Assembly (NCBI GenBank): GCA_900315995.1
Contig: ONBF01000003.1
Span: 1-46,618 of the forward strand
From: an uncultured Eubacteriales bacterium
GTDB lineage: Bacteria; Bacillota; Clostridia; Christensenellales; RUG350
Direction: 5' to 3'
DNA length: 46,618 nt
This document shows, in pieces, positions 27,675-37,192 of this stretch. Position numbers and translations under genes: made by a program. The notes below the pieces were generated by a model. That model saw only the letters and a program-made list of their open reading frames with translations. It had not been told where the DNA came from and ran no database searches. Position 1 is the first letter of the stretch; every line of letters starts with the position of its first letter.

Positions 27675-28961
27675 ATGATTTTTCGTTTCAGGGGCGGTAT
27701 ACATCCGAAAACAAATAAACTCACTCACGACTCTCACACGGTCGCTTTTCCGCTACCCGAAAAACTTTTTATCCCGTTATCTCAACATATAGGCAAACCT
27801 GCCTTTCCTTGCGTGAACGCGGGAGATATCGTGAAAAAAGGCTCGCTTATCGGAATTGCCGACGGCGACTTTTCGGCAAATGTCTATTCGTCCGCTTGCG
27901 GAACAGTCGAAAATATCGTAACTATGCCCTTGTCGAACGGCAACGCGTGTAAACACGTTGTAATAAAAGTAAACGGCAACGACGAATATACAAAACTCGA
28001 ACCGCTCGTCAACCCCGACGCACACCGAATAATCGAACGCATCAAAGAAGCGGGTATCGTCGGTATGGGCGGCGCGACTTTCCCGACACATATAAAACTT
28101 GCACCGAAAAATCCCGTGGATACGCTTATTATAAACGGCGCGGAGTGCGAACCGTACATTACTTGCGACTACCGCGTGATAATCGAACATATCGAAGACT
28201 TTATCGGCGGAATACTCATAGAAGCCGAAACTCTTAATGTTAAACGTATTTTAATAGGCATAGAGAGAATAAACGCGGAAGCCGTCAAAGTTTTGAGAGC
28301 CGCAACTGCCGACATCCCCGAAATAAGCGTCGCCGCTCTACCCGTAAAATATCCGCAAGGATCGGAAAAACAACTTATCTACGCCTTGACGAAACGCGTT
28401 GTACCGCAAGGCAAACTGCCGTCCGATGTAGGCGTTGCGGTAAGTAACGTACAAACGGCGTACGCTATCAAAAGAGCGGTATCGTACGGCGAACCGCTAA
28501 TCGAGCGCGTCGTTACGATTTCGGGAGATATAGACGACGACAAACGCGGAAACTACATAATTCCTACGGGCGTTACCGTAAAAGATATAGCCGATTATGT
28601 TTCGGCGAACAATTACAAAAAAATAATTTCGGGCGGACCTATGATGGGCTTCGCGCTCTCGAATATGAGCGTTGCCGTCACAAAAGGCTCGTCCGCAATA
28701 CTTTTCTTTAACGAAAATAAATTGTTGAGCAAACCGTCGCCGTGCATTAACTGCGCGCGTTGCGCTCGCGCGTGTCCCCTGCGCCTTATGCCTATGTATA
28801 TCGACGCGTACGCGTCCGCAGGAGAACTCGACAAAGCGTTAAAATACGGCGCTATGGACTGCTTCGAGTGCGGATCTTGCGCGTATGTCTGCCCTGCAAA
28901 GCGTCCGCTCGTTCAGGCTATACGGCTTGCAAAGAAAACAATCAAGGAGAAAAAGCAGTAA
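27675..28961 (+). CDS. rnfC: Rnf complex subunit RnfC
   Basis: The 428-residue peripheral subunit has the start FRGGIHPKTNKL typical of RnfC, the NADH/FMN-binding GMGGATFPTHIKL and NGAECEPYITCDYR, and two ferredoxin-type motifs near the C-terminus (CINCARCARACPLRL and CFECGSCAYVCPAKRP) for two [4Fe-4S] clusters. In the Rnf complex it exchanges electrons with NAD(H) on the cytoplasmic side. It is the first gene of rnfCDGEAB, in the order usual for Clostridia. Confidence 0.96.
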   Translation: MIFRFRGGIHPKTNKLTHDSHTVAFPLPEKLFIPLSQHIGKPAFPCVNAGDIVKKGSLIGIADGDFSANVYSSACGTVENIVTMPLSNGNACKHVVIKVNGNDEYTKLEPLVNPDAHRIIERIKEAGIVGMGGATFPTHIKLAPKNPVDTLIINGAECEPYITCDYRVIIEHIEDFIGGILIEAETLNVKRILIGIERINAEAVKVLRAATADIPEISVAALPVKYPQGSEKQLIYALTKRVVPQGKLPSDVGVAVSNVQTAYAIKRAVSYGEPLIERVVTISGDIDDDKRGNYIIPTGVTVKDIADYVSANNYKKIISGGPMMGFALSNMSVAVTKGSSAILFFNENKLLSKPSPCINCARCARACPLRLMPMYIDAYASAGELDKALKYGAMDCFECGSCAYVCPAKRPLVQAIRLAKKTIKEKKQ

Positions 28962-29938
28962 TGAATCTCAGCGTTTCTTCTTCACCGCATATTACTTCTT
29001 CCCTTACAGTGCGTAGAATTATGCTTAGGGTAATGATTGCGCTCACGCCCGTCATTATTGTCGCCGTCTGCTTGTTCGGTTTCTATGTGCTTATAATGCT
29101 CGGCGTTTCCGTAGGCGTCGCCGTATTAAGCGAATACCTTTTCAACAAAATCACAAATCGTCCGCAAAGTACAGGCGACTGTTCGGCAGTGGTTTCGGGC
29201 GCAATATTCGCGCTTAATTTACCCGTAACCGCGCCGCTCTATCTTGTTGTCGTAGGCTCGGCGTTCGCTATCGTCATCGTTAAAATGCTTTTCGGCGGAA
29301 TAGGTAAAAACTTCGCCAACCCCGCCGCGACCGCAAGAATATTCGTAACGCTTGCTTGGGCGTCCGCTATGAGCGCGTTCGTACAACCGGTCGATTATTC
29401 GGGCGGATTCTCCGCGTTCTTTTCGACAATGCAATATGCGTTGAACGGCGCGGGCGTCGAAGCCGTTACGTCGGCAACTCCGCTTGCGGACAACTCGATT
29501 TCGACCCTTAACCTATTCTTCGGCAATCACGCAGGCTCTTTGGGCGAAGTATGCGCGCTTGCAATACTTTCAGGCGGAATATTCCTACTCGCCACAAGAA
29601 CGATTGACTTCAAAATTCCGCTCGTGACGCTTGCGTCGTTTTCACTGTTTACTCTTATTTTATGCGGTGCGGATAAAATTCTGCCGTCTTTGTTATCGGG
29701 CGCAATTTTGTTCGGCGCGTTCTTTATGGCGACCGACTATTCGTCGTCTCCGAACTCAAACGTCGCTATCGTTATATATTCGGTAGGTATAGGGTTTTTA
29801 TCGGTCATTATAAGAGTATACGGCAATTATCCCGAAGGCGTATCTTTCTCGATACTCTTAATGAATATCTTATCGCCTCTACTTGACCTTCTCATTATTC
29901 CGCGCGCGTTCGGCAAACGCAGAGAGGTAACGAAATGA
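28961..29938 (+). CDS. rnfD: Rnf complex subunit RnfD
   Basis: The 325-residue integral membrane protein carries the covalent-FMN site EAVTSATPLADN, matching the S/T-G/S-A-T pattern of RnfD/NqrB, plus several hydrophobic helices and the FGGIGKNFANPAATARI segment. The ATG overlaps the rnfC stop by one base; a longer in-frame extension upstream runs inside rnfC and was rejected. AAGGAG lies upstream. It forms part of the membrane electron path. Confidence 0.95.
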   Translation: MNLSVSSSPHITSSLTVRRIMLRVMIALTPVIIVAVCLFGFYVLIMLGVSVGVAVLSEYLFNKITNRPQSTGDCSAVVSGAIFALNLPVTAPLYLVVVGSAFAIVIVKMLFGGIGKNFANPAATARIFVTLAWASAMSAFVQPVDYSGGFSAFFSTMQYALNGAGVEAVTSATPLADNSISTLNLFFGNHAGSLGEVCALAILSGGIFLLATRTIDFKIPLVTLASFSLFTLILCGADKILPSLLSGAILFGAFFMATDYSSSPNSNVAIVIYSVGIGFLSVIIRVYGNYPEGVSFSILLMNILSPLLDLLIIPRAFGKRREVTK

Positions 29939-30567
29939 ACGGCGTGGTGAAAACAGTACTCGTACTTACGCTTATAGCGTTCTTTGCGGGACTGTCGCTC
30001 GGTCTCGTATACGGTTTGACCGCAAAGTCCGACAGCCTGCCAGACAAAAAAGCTCTCGTTAAACTCGTAGAAGCAAGCGACTACAAAGAGTTAAAATTGA
30101 ACGGCGAAACAAAACTCGAATTCGGCACGATAAAGTGCGTTTGCGTTCCTGTCGATAATAACGGCGTGCCTATCGCCGATTCCGTTATCTTCCTGTCCGA
30201 CGGTAACGGCGGATTCGACGGAGCCGTAAGTATGCTCGTATATATCAAAAACGCAAAGGTCGAAAACATTATTTGTTATGAAAACTCCGAAACGCCCGGC
30301 GTAGGTTCAAACGCTTTGACGGATAAATATCTGAAACGCTATATCGGTCAAGACGTTTCGTCCGATTTCGAGTTAAAAAGTTCGGACAACGATTATTGGT
30401 CAAAACCAGTAAAACAAAGCGGTCACGAGGACGATGCGTCTCAAATAGAAGGTTATACGGGCGCAACGCGTACGTCCACCGCCGTAGTCAACGCTTTGTC
30501 CGCAATTCATACCTATTATGTAAATAATTTATCCGACTTGACGGAACAATTAAAAGAATTGAAATGA
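29935..30567 (+). CDS. rnfG: Rnf complex subunit RnfG
   Basis: The 210-residue protein has one N-terminal membrane helix (about 6-28) and an extracytoplasmic FMN-binding domain. The flavinylation motif is GYTGATRTSTAV, in which the Thr after GATR is expected to carry FMN. The ETPGVGSNA segment is also typical. It overlaps rnfD by four bases. Confidence 0.95.
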   Translation: MNGVVKTVLVLTLIAFFAGLSLGLVYGLTAKSDSLPDKKALVKLVEASDYKELKLNGETKLEFGTIKCVCVPVDNNGVPIADSVIFLSDGNGGFDGAVSMLVYIKNAKVENIICYENSETPGVGSNALTDKYLKRYIGQDVSSDFELKSSDNDYWSKPVKQSGHEDDASQIEGYTGATRTSTAVVNALSAIHTYYVNNLSDLTEQLKELK

Positions 30568-31184
30568 AAAAGAGAGAAATAGCGCTTAACGGAATACTCA
30601 AAAGCAACCCGACTTTCAGACTGGTACTCGGCACCTGTCCGACGCTTGCCGTCACAACTACCGCCGTAAACAGTCTTGCAATGGGGCTTGCCGTCACTTT
30701 CGTACTGGTATGCTCGAATATGATGATAAGCCTTTTACGAAAAGTTATTCCCGATAACGTGCGTATAGCGGCGTTTATCACCGTAATAGCCACTTTCGTT
30801 ACGATACTTCAAATGTTGATGAAATCTTTATTGCCCGACCTTTATTCCGCGCTCGGAATATTCTTGCCGCTTATTGTCGTAAACTGTATTATTCTCGGTC
30901 GCGCGGAAGCGTTTGCTTCCAAAAACGGCGTCGCAGATTCGATAACGGACGGGTTTTCGATGGGAATCGGGTTTACCGCAAGTCTTACGCTGATAGGCGT
31001 TATACGCGAGCTTTTGGGAAGCGGTTCGTTTTTTTCTTTAAGTCTCGGAGTGCGCTCTCCGATGTCGGTGTTCGTTCTCCCCGCGGGCGGTTTCTTCGTG
31101 TACGGTATACTGATGGCTGTCATTAATCACATAACTTATAAATCGGAAAAATCAAGACTTCTCAAAAAGGAAAGGGCGGAATAG
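30564..31184 (+). CDS. rnfE: Rnf complex subunit RnfE
   Basis: The 206-residue integral membrane protein with about six helices carries LGTCPTLAVTTTAVNSLAMGLAVTFVLVCSN, the RnfE version of the conserved cysteine-containing first helix that pairs with the RnfA counterpart. It overlaps rnfG by four bases and is followed by rnfA after three bases. RnfA and RnfE form the inverted membrane pair that binds an Fe-S cluster between them (known from the family). Confidence 0.95.
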   Translation: MKKREIALNGILKSNPTFRLVLGTCPTLAVTTTAVNSLAMGLAVTFVLVCSNMMISLLRKVIPDNVRIAAFITVIATFVTILQMLMKSLLPDLYSALGIFLPLIVVNCIILGRAEAFASKNGVADSITDGFSMGIGFTASLTLIGVIRELLGSGSFFSLSLGVRSPMSVFVLPAGGFFVYGILMAVINHITYKSEKSRLLKKERAE

Positions 31185-31187
31185 CGT

Positions 31188-31766
31188 ATGGAATATCTGA
31201 TTATCATAGTTTCAGCCGTATTCGTCAATAACTTCGTTCTAAGTCAAATTCTCGGAATTTGTCCTTTCCTCGGAGTCAGTAAAAAGATAGATACGTCCGT
31301 AGGTATGGGTATAGCGGTAACGTTTGTTATGGGCGTGGCGTCCGTGTTTACCTACGCTCTCAACGCATACGTTCTTACGCCGCTCAATCTCGAATATATT
31401 CAGACGATAGTTTTTATACTCGTTATCGCCGTACTCGTTCAAATAGCGGAAATAATAATCAAACGTTTCAGCTCAACGCTCTACAATGCGCTCGGCGTAT
31501 ATCTTCCGCTTATCACAACAAACTGCGCCGTGCTCGGCGTCGCTCTCATCAATGTAACTCCGTCGCTTAATTATAATTTGTTGAGTGCGTTCGTAAACGG
31601 CGTCTTCTCGGGCGTAGGCTTTACGCTCGCTCTCGTGCTTATGGCGGGTATACGCGAAAAGACGGTTACGTCCGACGTTCCACGCGCTTTCAGGGGCTTC
31701 CCGATTGCTCTTATTACCGCAGGTATAATGAGTATGGCTTTCCTTGCGTTCAGCGGTATGGTGTGA
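31188..31766 (+). CDS. rnfA: Rnf complex subunit RnfA
   Basis: The 192-residue integral membrane protein has FVNNFVLSQILGICPFLGVSKKIDTSVGMGIAVTFVM, the diagnostic RnfA/NqrE first helices, and LPLITTNCAVLGVAL, with the second cysteine site. It is similar to RnfE but longer in the loops. It lies in the middle of the operon with short spacing on both sides. Confidence 0.96.
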   Translation: MEYLIIIVSAVFVNNFVLSQILGICPFLGVSKKIDTSVGMGIAVTFVMGVASVFTYALNAYVLTPLNLEYIQTIVFILVIAVLVQIAEIIIKRFSSTLYNALGVYLPLITTNCAVLGVALINVTPSLNYNLLSAFVNGVFSGVGFTLALVLMAGIREKTVTSDVPRAFRGFPIALITAGIMSMAFLAFSGMV

Positions 31767-31773
31767 GGTTAAT

Positions 31774-32568
31774 ATGAATTTGTTAAACGTTTTGCTCCCC
31801 GCAATAATTCTTATATCGCTTGCAATTATTTTCTCCGCAATACTTGCCGTTTTATCCGAAAAACTCGCCGTTAAAGAAAACGAGAAAATCAAAGAGATTC
31901 AATCACTCCTTTCGGGCGCAAACTGCGGCGCGTGCGGATATGCCGGATGTAAAAGTTTTGCGGAAGCTCTCGTTTCCGGCAAAGCCGATATTAATACATG
32001 TAATGCGACTTCAATCGAAAACAAAAAGAAAATAGCCGAAATACTCAATATCACGAGTTTTTCGACAAACGAAACGATAGCGGTCGTCGCTTGCAACGGC
32101 GGCAATAATACAGAGAATAAATTCGACTATCAAGGCTTTACGGACTGCAAAAGCGCGGCTCTTGTATCGGGCGGTTACAAAGCGTGCGCATACGGATGTT
32201 TGGGCGGCGGAACGTGCGCAAACGTTTGCAACAGCGACGCGGCTTCGATAAATTGTCAAAATATCGGAGAAATCAATCGCTCGCTTTGTGTAAAATGCGG
32301 ACTATGCGTAAACGCCTGTCCGAAACGTATTATAAAATTTATCCCCGCGTCCGCAAAAGTTTACGTTAAATGTTCAAATCACAACAAAGGCGCAGCGGTT
32401 AAAAACATTTGCTCGAAAGGGTGTATTGCGTGCGGTTTGTGTGCAAAAATTTGTCCCGAAAATGCCGTCACTTTAATAGATAATTTACCCGAAATAGATT
32501 ATACTAAGTGCGTTGGGTGCGGACTGTGCGCACAAAAATGTCCTACGGAGGTAATTACGCAGTTATGA
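31774..32568 (+). CDS. rnfB: Rnf complex subunit RnfB (ferredoxin-oxidising)
   Basis: 264 residues from the ATG at 31774; an upstream in-frame ATG at 31744 lies inside rnfA and lacks a suitable site. It has an N-terminal membrane helix, then the RnfB four-cysteine motif CGACGYAGC...C, then three CxxCxxC...CP ferredoxin motifs (CVKCGLCVNACP, CIACGLCAKICP, CVGCGLCAQKCP). It takes electrons from ferredoxin and feeds the ion-pumping complex. Its TGA overlaps the malQ ATG by four bases. Confidence 0.95.
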   Translation: MNLLNVLLPAIILISLAIIFSAILAVLSEKLAVKENEKIKEIQSLLSGANCGACGYAGCKSFAEALVSGKADINTCNATSIENKKKIAEILNITSFSTNETIAVVACNGGNNTENKFDYQGFTDCKSAALVSGGYKACAYGCLGGGTCANVCNSDAASINCQNIGEINRSLCVKCGLCVNACPKRIIKFIPASAKVYVKCSNHNKGAAVKNICSKGCIACGLCAKICPENAVTLIDNLPEIDYTKCVGCGLCAQKCPTEVITQL

Positions 32569-33948
32569 GACAATGCGGAATTCTTCTTCACATTACGTCG
32601 CTTCCATCCGATTACGGCATCGGCTCTTTCGGTCTTTCGGCTTATAAATTCATAGATTTTCTTCACGAGGCGCGCCAAACGCTTTGGCAAGTTCTTCCTT
32701 TATCGCCGACAAGTTACGGTAATTCACCGTATCAATCTTGTTCGACCGTTGCGGGTAACGAATATTTCATAGATCTCGATATGCTTAAAGCGGACGGACT
32801 TTTAACCGACGAAGACCTTGCGCCTTATAAGGTTAAACACGACAGAATAGATTACGGATATATTTACAATACGAGATTTACCGTTCTTAATATCGCTTTT
32901 GAAAATTTCAAAAAGAATAAAGCTTATAACGAATTTATCGCCGACGGCAAGTTTTATAACTACGCCGTTTTCCGCGCGCTTAAAGACAAGTTCGATAAAC
33001 CGTGGTACGAGTGGCCGATTGAATATTCTTCGCCGTTGTCAAAAGCGGTCGTCGAGTTTATATACCGCATACGATTCGGTCGAAATGTGGGAAAACCCCG
33101 AACTCTTTCTCGTCAAAAACGGAAAGCCTACTCTCGTTGCGGGCGTTCCCCCCGATTATTTCTCGAAAACGGGGCAGCTTTGGGGCAATCCTTTATATAA
33201 TTGGACTTATCACAAAAAAACAAACTTCGATTGGTGGATAAAACGTCTTGCGCATAACGCGGAGTTGTTCGATACCGTTCGTATCGACCATTTCAGAGGT
33301 TTCTCGGCTTTTTGGGCTGTGCCTTACGGCGACGAAACGGCAGTAAACGGTAAATGGCTCAACGCGCCCGGTACAGAGTTATTCGATACGGTTAAGGAGC
33401 GTATACCCGATTTGTCGATAATAGTCGAAGATCTCGGCACGCTCGATAATCGGGCAAGACATCTTATTACTCACGTCGGCTATCCGAATATGAAAATCGC
33501 ACAGTTCGGCTTGACGGGAGATCAAAATAACGAACACTATCCGTTAAATTATCAAAAAAACTGCGTCGCATATACGGGTACGCACGACAACAATACGACT
33601 GTCGGATTCTTACGCACACTCAGAAAAAATAACCGTAATAATTTGATAAACAACATCAACCGACTTATCGACGTTTATAAACTCAAAAAACTTCCCGGCG
33701 CTCCGACGTCAAAAGACTTTGCAAATTCGATAGTCGCCGCACTGCTTATGTCAAACGCGGATACGGTTATAATTCCGTTACAAGATTATATGTTGCTCGA
33801 TGCATCCGCACGCATTAACACTCCGTCCACATTATCGGCTCTGAATTGGAGTTTTGTTATCGACGAAAGAGTATTCGACGATTTTGATTTATCCGATAAA
33901 ATAGGCGTCTTAACGATACGTTCCGACAGAAATATTCAGCCTTCGTAA
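32565..33948 (+). pseudogene. malQ: 4-alpha-glucanotransferase, disrupted by an internal deletion
   Basis: The first frame from the ATG at 32565 encodes about 166 residues of a GH77 protein (LLHITSLPSDYGIGSFG, WQVLPLSPTSYGNSPYQS). At about 33055-33068 the match jumps to the next frame, which continues with YDSVEMWENPELF, GVPPDYFSKTGQLWGNPLY, the nucleophile region RIDHFRGF, VEDLG and YTGTHDNNTT to the stop at 33948. Compared with family members, roughly 35-45 residues are missing at the jump, including the strand that normally reads like GDxPI. So this is a frameshifting deletion, not a simple indel. The gene overlaps rnfB by four bases. Either it is a recent pseudogene or the assembly is wrong here. 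Confidence 0.85.
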
Positions 33949-33966
33949 ATAAACGTGATAAATAAT

Positions 33967-33996
33967 AAAATGCAGACCGTATCGGGTCTGCATTTT
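33967..33996 (+). terminator. Terminator of the rnf-malQ unit
   Basis: AAAATGCAGACC and GGTCTGCATTTT form a 12-base stem around a short loop and end in TTTT. It starts 18 bases after the malQ stop. Confidence 0.88.
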
Positions 33997-34117
33997 ATTA
34001 TAAACAAGTTGCGGATTAAAAAACTTTTTCTATCGTTTAATCGCAATCAATCGTCTTGTTATAAAGAGATAGAAAGGAAGCGTTTGTTTCAATACTCGTC
34101 CGCACAAAAGTAAAATA

Positions 34118-35776
34118 TTAAGTCGTTTCGTTATAATATTGATATACTCTTACATAGTCGACAAACATTTCGGCGTACTCAAAGTCACTTGATGGTTTTT
34201 TCCCATTAAGATAATTGCCGCCGACCGCAAGATTAAGAACAATATAAAAATTCTTATCAAACGGCGCACTTGCCGCATCGCTTCCGTCCGTCCACCACGT
34301 ATCCGCGCTTACAGTATATACTTTAACGTCATCAATATACCAATCTATCGTTTCGGCTTTCCACTCAATCGCGTATACGTGATAATCAGTGATATCAGAA
34401 ACGCTGTTTGTATTCGCTACATACGTGTTATACGGCCACGTTTTGCCGTAGTGCAATGCGCAAGTGGTTTGATTAACGTTAGCACAATTTGCTTCCATTA
34501 TATCGATTTCGCCACTCGCAGCCCACGTACCGTAAAAAGACGATACCGGCATAAGCCAAAATGCAGGCCACAGTCCCTGTCCTGACGGCAATTTGATTCG
34601 TGCTTCAAATCTGCCGTACGTCTGCCCGAAACTTTCTTTTGTGTTAATACGAGCCGACGTATAATTTTTAGTCCTTACTGTCTCAGCCATGGCGGTAATA
34701 ACCAAATTCCCGTCGTCAATTCTCGCGTTATCTTTCAAATAATACTCCAGTTCGTAGTTCCCCCAATCGGTTAAACCGTAGTTGGAGCCTGTACCGTTTT
34801 CACAGTACCATACATCAGTATCAAGAGCGTCGCCGTCAAACTCGTCACTAAATGTCATAACGTATTTATTACCGTTAATGTTGACAATCGACGGAAGCGG
34901 TGTATTTGTCGCGTTAGTCCCATCATATTGCCCGCCGACCGCAAGATTTAATATTATATAAAAGTCCTTATCAAATGGCGCGGACATCGAAAAACCTCGA
35001 CTTTGATAATATGATGTATTCCATTGAGCCGATGTCATAGTGCTGATACACGTTTCGTCTACGTAAAATTTAATTTCCGTTTTATTCCACTCCACCGCAT
35101 ATACGTGCCAATCTTTTATACTTTCGATATTTGCGACTTTATTCGTATCCGTCCATATATCTCCACCGTTTCCGTCGGCGCGATGTAAAGTGCTCTCTGT
35201 TGTGGTAGGCACTCTGCCTCTTGCTTCCATTATATCGATTTCACCGTTTTTAGGCCAACCGCCGTAGTCCGACTCCGACTCGGGCAAAAGCCAAAACGCA
35301 GGCCACAGTCCCGTTACCGCAGGCATTTTAATACGCGCTTCAAATCTGCCGTACGTCTGTGAAAATTTTCCTTTCGTATTAATTCTCGCGGAAGTGTAGT
35401 CTTTGGTAACGCGCGATTCCTTTCGCGCGGTTATTACAAGATTTCCGTCCGATACTTCGACGTTGTCGCTTGTATAATACTGCTTTTCTTCGTTCCCCCA
35501 ATCGGTTAAACCGTAGTCGGAGCCTGTACCGTTTTCACAGTACCATACATCAGTATCGAGAGTGGCACCGTCAAACTCGTCGTTAAACGTCAATACGTAA
35601 TCGTTACCGTTGATAACCGTATGCGTTGGAATCGAAGACGCACTTGGATCGGTACTATCCGAAGAAGGCGTGTTTGAATTCGTATTTTTGGAATTAAAAT
35701 TACACCCCGACATAAATAAACCCGATATAATCATAACCATTAATAACAATACACCGATTAATTTTGAATTTCCCAT
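34118..35776 (-). CDS. Lipoprotein with two tandem GH16 glucanase domains
   Basis: 552 residues from the ATG at 35776, which has GGAGG just upstream; a GTG four codons earlier is rejected. A signal peptide ends in the lipobox MSGC (C25), followed by a Ser/Asn/Thr linker. Domain 1 (about 55-290) and domain 2 (about 305-552) are both GH16 and clearly paralogous: each starts LTFNDEFDG/MTFSDEFDG and has LWPAFWL. The catalytic motif GEIDIMEA supplies E179/D181/E184 in the first and E423/D425/E428 in the second. Such enzymes cut beta-1,3- or mixed-linkage glucans such as laminarin; the exact substrate is inference. It is anchored at the outer face of the membrane. Confidence 0.92.
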   Translation of the reverse strand: MGNSKLIGVLLLMVMIISGLFMSGCNFNSKNTNSNTPSSDSTDPSASSIPTHTVINGNDYVLTFNDEFDGATLDTDVWYCENGTGSDYGLTDWGNEEKQYYTSDNVEVSDGNLVITARKESRVTKDYTSARINTKGKFSQTYGRFEARIKMPAVTGLWPAFWLLPESESDYGGWPKNGEIDIMEARGRVPTTTESTLHRADGNGGDIWTDTNKVANIESIKDWHVYAVEWNKTEIKFYVDETCISTMTSAQWNTSYYQSRGFSMSAPFDKDFYIILNLAVGGQYDGTNATNTPLPSIVNINGNKYVMTFSDEFDGDALDTDVWYCENGTGSNYGLTDWGNYELEYYLKDNARIDDGNLVITAMAETVRTKNYTSARINTKESFGQTYGRFEARIKLPSGQGLWPAFWLMPVSSFYGTWAASGEIDIMEANCANVNQTTCALHYGKTWPYNTYVANTNSVSDITDYHVYAIEWKAETIDWYIDDVKVYTVSADTWWTDGSDAASAPFDKNFYIVLNLAVGGNYLNGKKPSSDFEYAEMFVDYVRVYQYYNETT

Positions 35777-35817
35777 AAGCTCCTCCACCTATTTTACTCA
35801 CAATATGTTCTGTTTAT

Positions 35818-35846
35818 ATATTATCATTTTTATTAAAGCAAGTCAA
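35818..35846 (-). promoter_or_regulatory. Promoter of the GH16 lipoprotein gene
   Basis: On the minus strand TTGACT (35841-35846), a 17-base spacer and TAATAT (35818-35823) lie about 40 bases before the start codon. Confidence 0.5.
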
Positions 35847-35907
35847 TTCCTTTGAAATTCAAAACGGTTTATTATTTTATATCGATATCATACCTCACTT
35901 AATAATA

Positions 35908-37026
35908 CTATTTCAGATTTTCGGGATTCAGGCATTCGAGTTCTTTCAAAATAAACCTTCCGTCCTTACGTATAAGTACGTTATCAAACCAAATTTCTCC
36001 GCCGCCGTATTCGGGCGTTTGTATAAGCACTAAGTCCCAATGCTCCGCGCTCACGTTACCGTTATACGCATCGTCATAACACGCACCCGGCGTGAAGTGA
36101 ATAGAACCGCTTATCTTTTCGTCAAACAGTATATCCCCCATAGGTTTGTTAATATAAGGATTTACGCCGAGAGCAAACTCTCCGACGTATCTTGCGCCTT
36201 CGTCTACGTCGAGAAACTCATTTAACTTGTCCGTATGGTTGGACGTCGCTTCGATTATCTTGCCGTCCTTAAATAACAAACTTACGTTTTCAAACTTAAT
36301 TCCTTGATTAATCGACGGAGCGTTATATGTTATACGACCGTTTACCGAATTTTTTACCGGTGCCGTGTATATCTCGCCGTCAGGTATGTTCATATGTCCC
36401 GAACACTTAACTGCCGGTATATCCTTAATGGAAAATGTGAGATCGGTATCGGGTGCGACTATACGCACTTTGTCAGTCTTGTTCATAAGTTCACGAAGCG
36501 GTTCAAACGCCTTGTCCATCTTGCAATAATCAAGGTTACACACATCAAAGTAGAAGTTCTCAAAGTCTTCGGTAGGCATATTCGCAAGTTGACTCATACC
36601 CTGCGTCGGATAGCGAAGTATTACCCACTTCGTCTTTTTGACGCGTAAATCGTGATGCACCGGGTGACTGTAATCGGATGAATAAATATTCATATTTTCT
36701 GTCGGAACGCTCGATAACTCAAAACTGTTTTCTCCGCCACGAATACCGATGTATGCGTCCATTTCTTTCATCCTATACGACGCGTATTTTGCCATATCCC
36801 GCGCAAGATCTTTATCAAGTCCCATCAATATTTCTTTCTGGACGCGTTTATCGGATATGTCAACAAACGGCTTACCGCCACGCCCGTAAACTTCACGAAC
36901 AATCTGCGCAACAATTTGATAGTCTACTCCCGACGCTTCTATAAGTACTCTTTCACCTTTCTTGACATCGCAACTGTAACATACTAAGTTATGTGCAAGT
37001 TTTGTAATTCTTTCATCAATAAGCAT
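35908..37026 (-). CDS. M29-family aminopeptidase
   Basis: The 372-residue cytosolic metallo-aminopeptidase is of the thermophilic aminopeptidase family (AmpS/AmpT/PepS). Visible family blocks are CSGHMNIPDGEIYTAPVKNSVNG (first metal-binding Glu), GARYVGEFALGVNP (second Glu), SIHFTPGACYDDAYNG (His and Tyr) and SAEHWDLVLIQ (His and Asp). The length is slightly shorter than the usual 400-410. A GGAGG precedes the ATG, and a good extended -10 (TGCTATAAT, TATAAT at 37059-37064) lies upstream. It is a single-gene unit, divergent from fba. Confidence 0.93.
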   Translation of the reverse strand: MLIDERITKLAHNLVCYSCDVKKGERVLIEASGVDYQIVAQIVREVYGRGGKPFVDISDKRVQKEILMGLDKDLARDMAKYASYRMKEMDAYIGIRGGENSFELSSVPTENMNIYSSDYSHPVHHDLRVKKTKWVILRYPTQGMSQLANMPTEDFENFYFDVCNLDYCKMDKAFEPLRELMNKTDKVRIVAPDTDLTFSIKDIPAVKCSGHMNIPDGEIYTAPVKNSVNGRITYNAPSINQGIKFENVSLLFKDGKIIEATSNHTDKLNEFLDVDEGARYVGEFALGVNPYINKPMGDILFDEKISGSIHFTPGACYDDAYNGNVSAEHWDLVLIQTPEYGGGEIWFDNVLIRKDGRFILKELECLNPENLK

Positions 37027-37153
37027 ATTTGCCTCCGAGTTTGAAGTTTCCTTAAAGAATTATAGCACAAATTTCGTAAAAGTAACTATCGTTATAAAAA
37101 AATATAAAATTTTATAATCTTATCCACTTTTAGTAGCAAGTTTCGCAATTATT

Positions 37154-37162
37154 TGTTATAAT
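37154..37162 (+). promoter_or_regulatory. fba extended -10 promoter
   Basis: TGTTATAAT (TATAAT at 37157-37162) is a perfect extended -10; no strong -35 is seen at the right distance. GGAGGG follows before the fba ATG. Confidence 0.55.
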
Positions 37163-37192
37163 ATTCACGATTAAATAATCGGAGGGATATTT

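Noticed and set aside
28760-28960. N-terminal extension of RnfD inside rnfC
   Set aside because: The extension is Arg-rich, unlike RnfD, and the ATG at 28961 has an upstream AAGGAG and fits family length.
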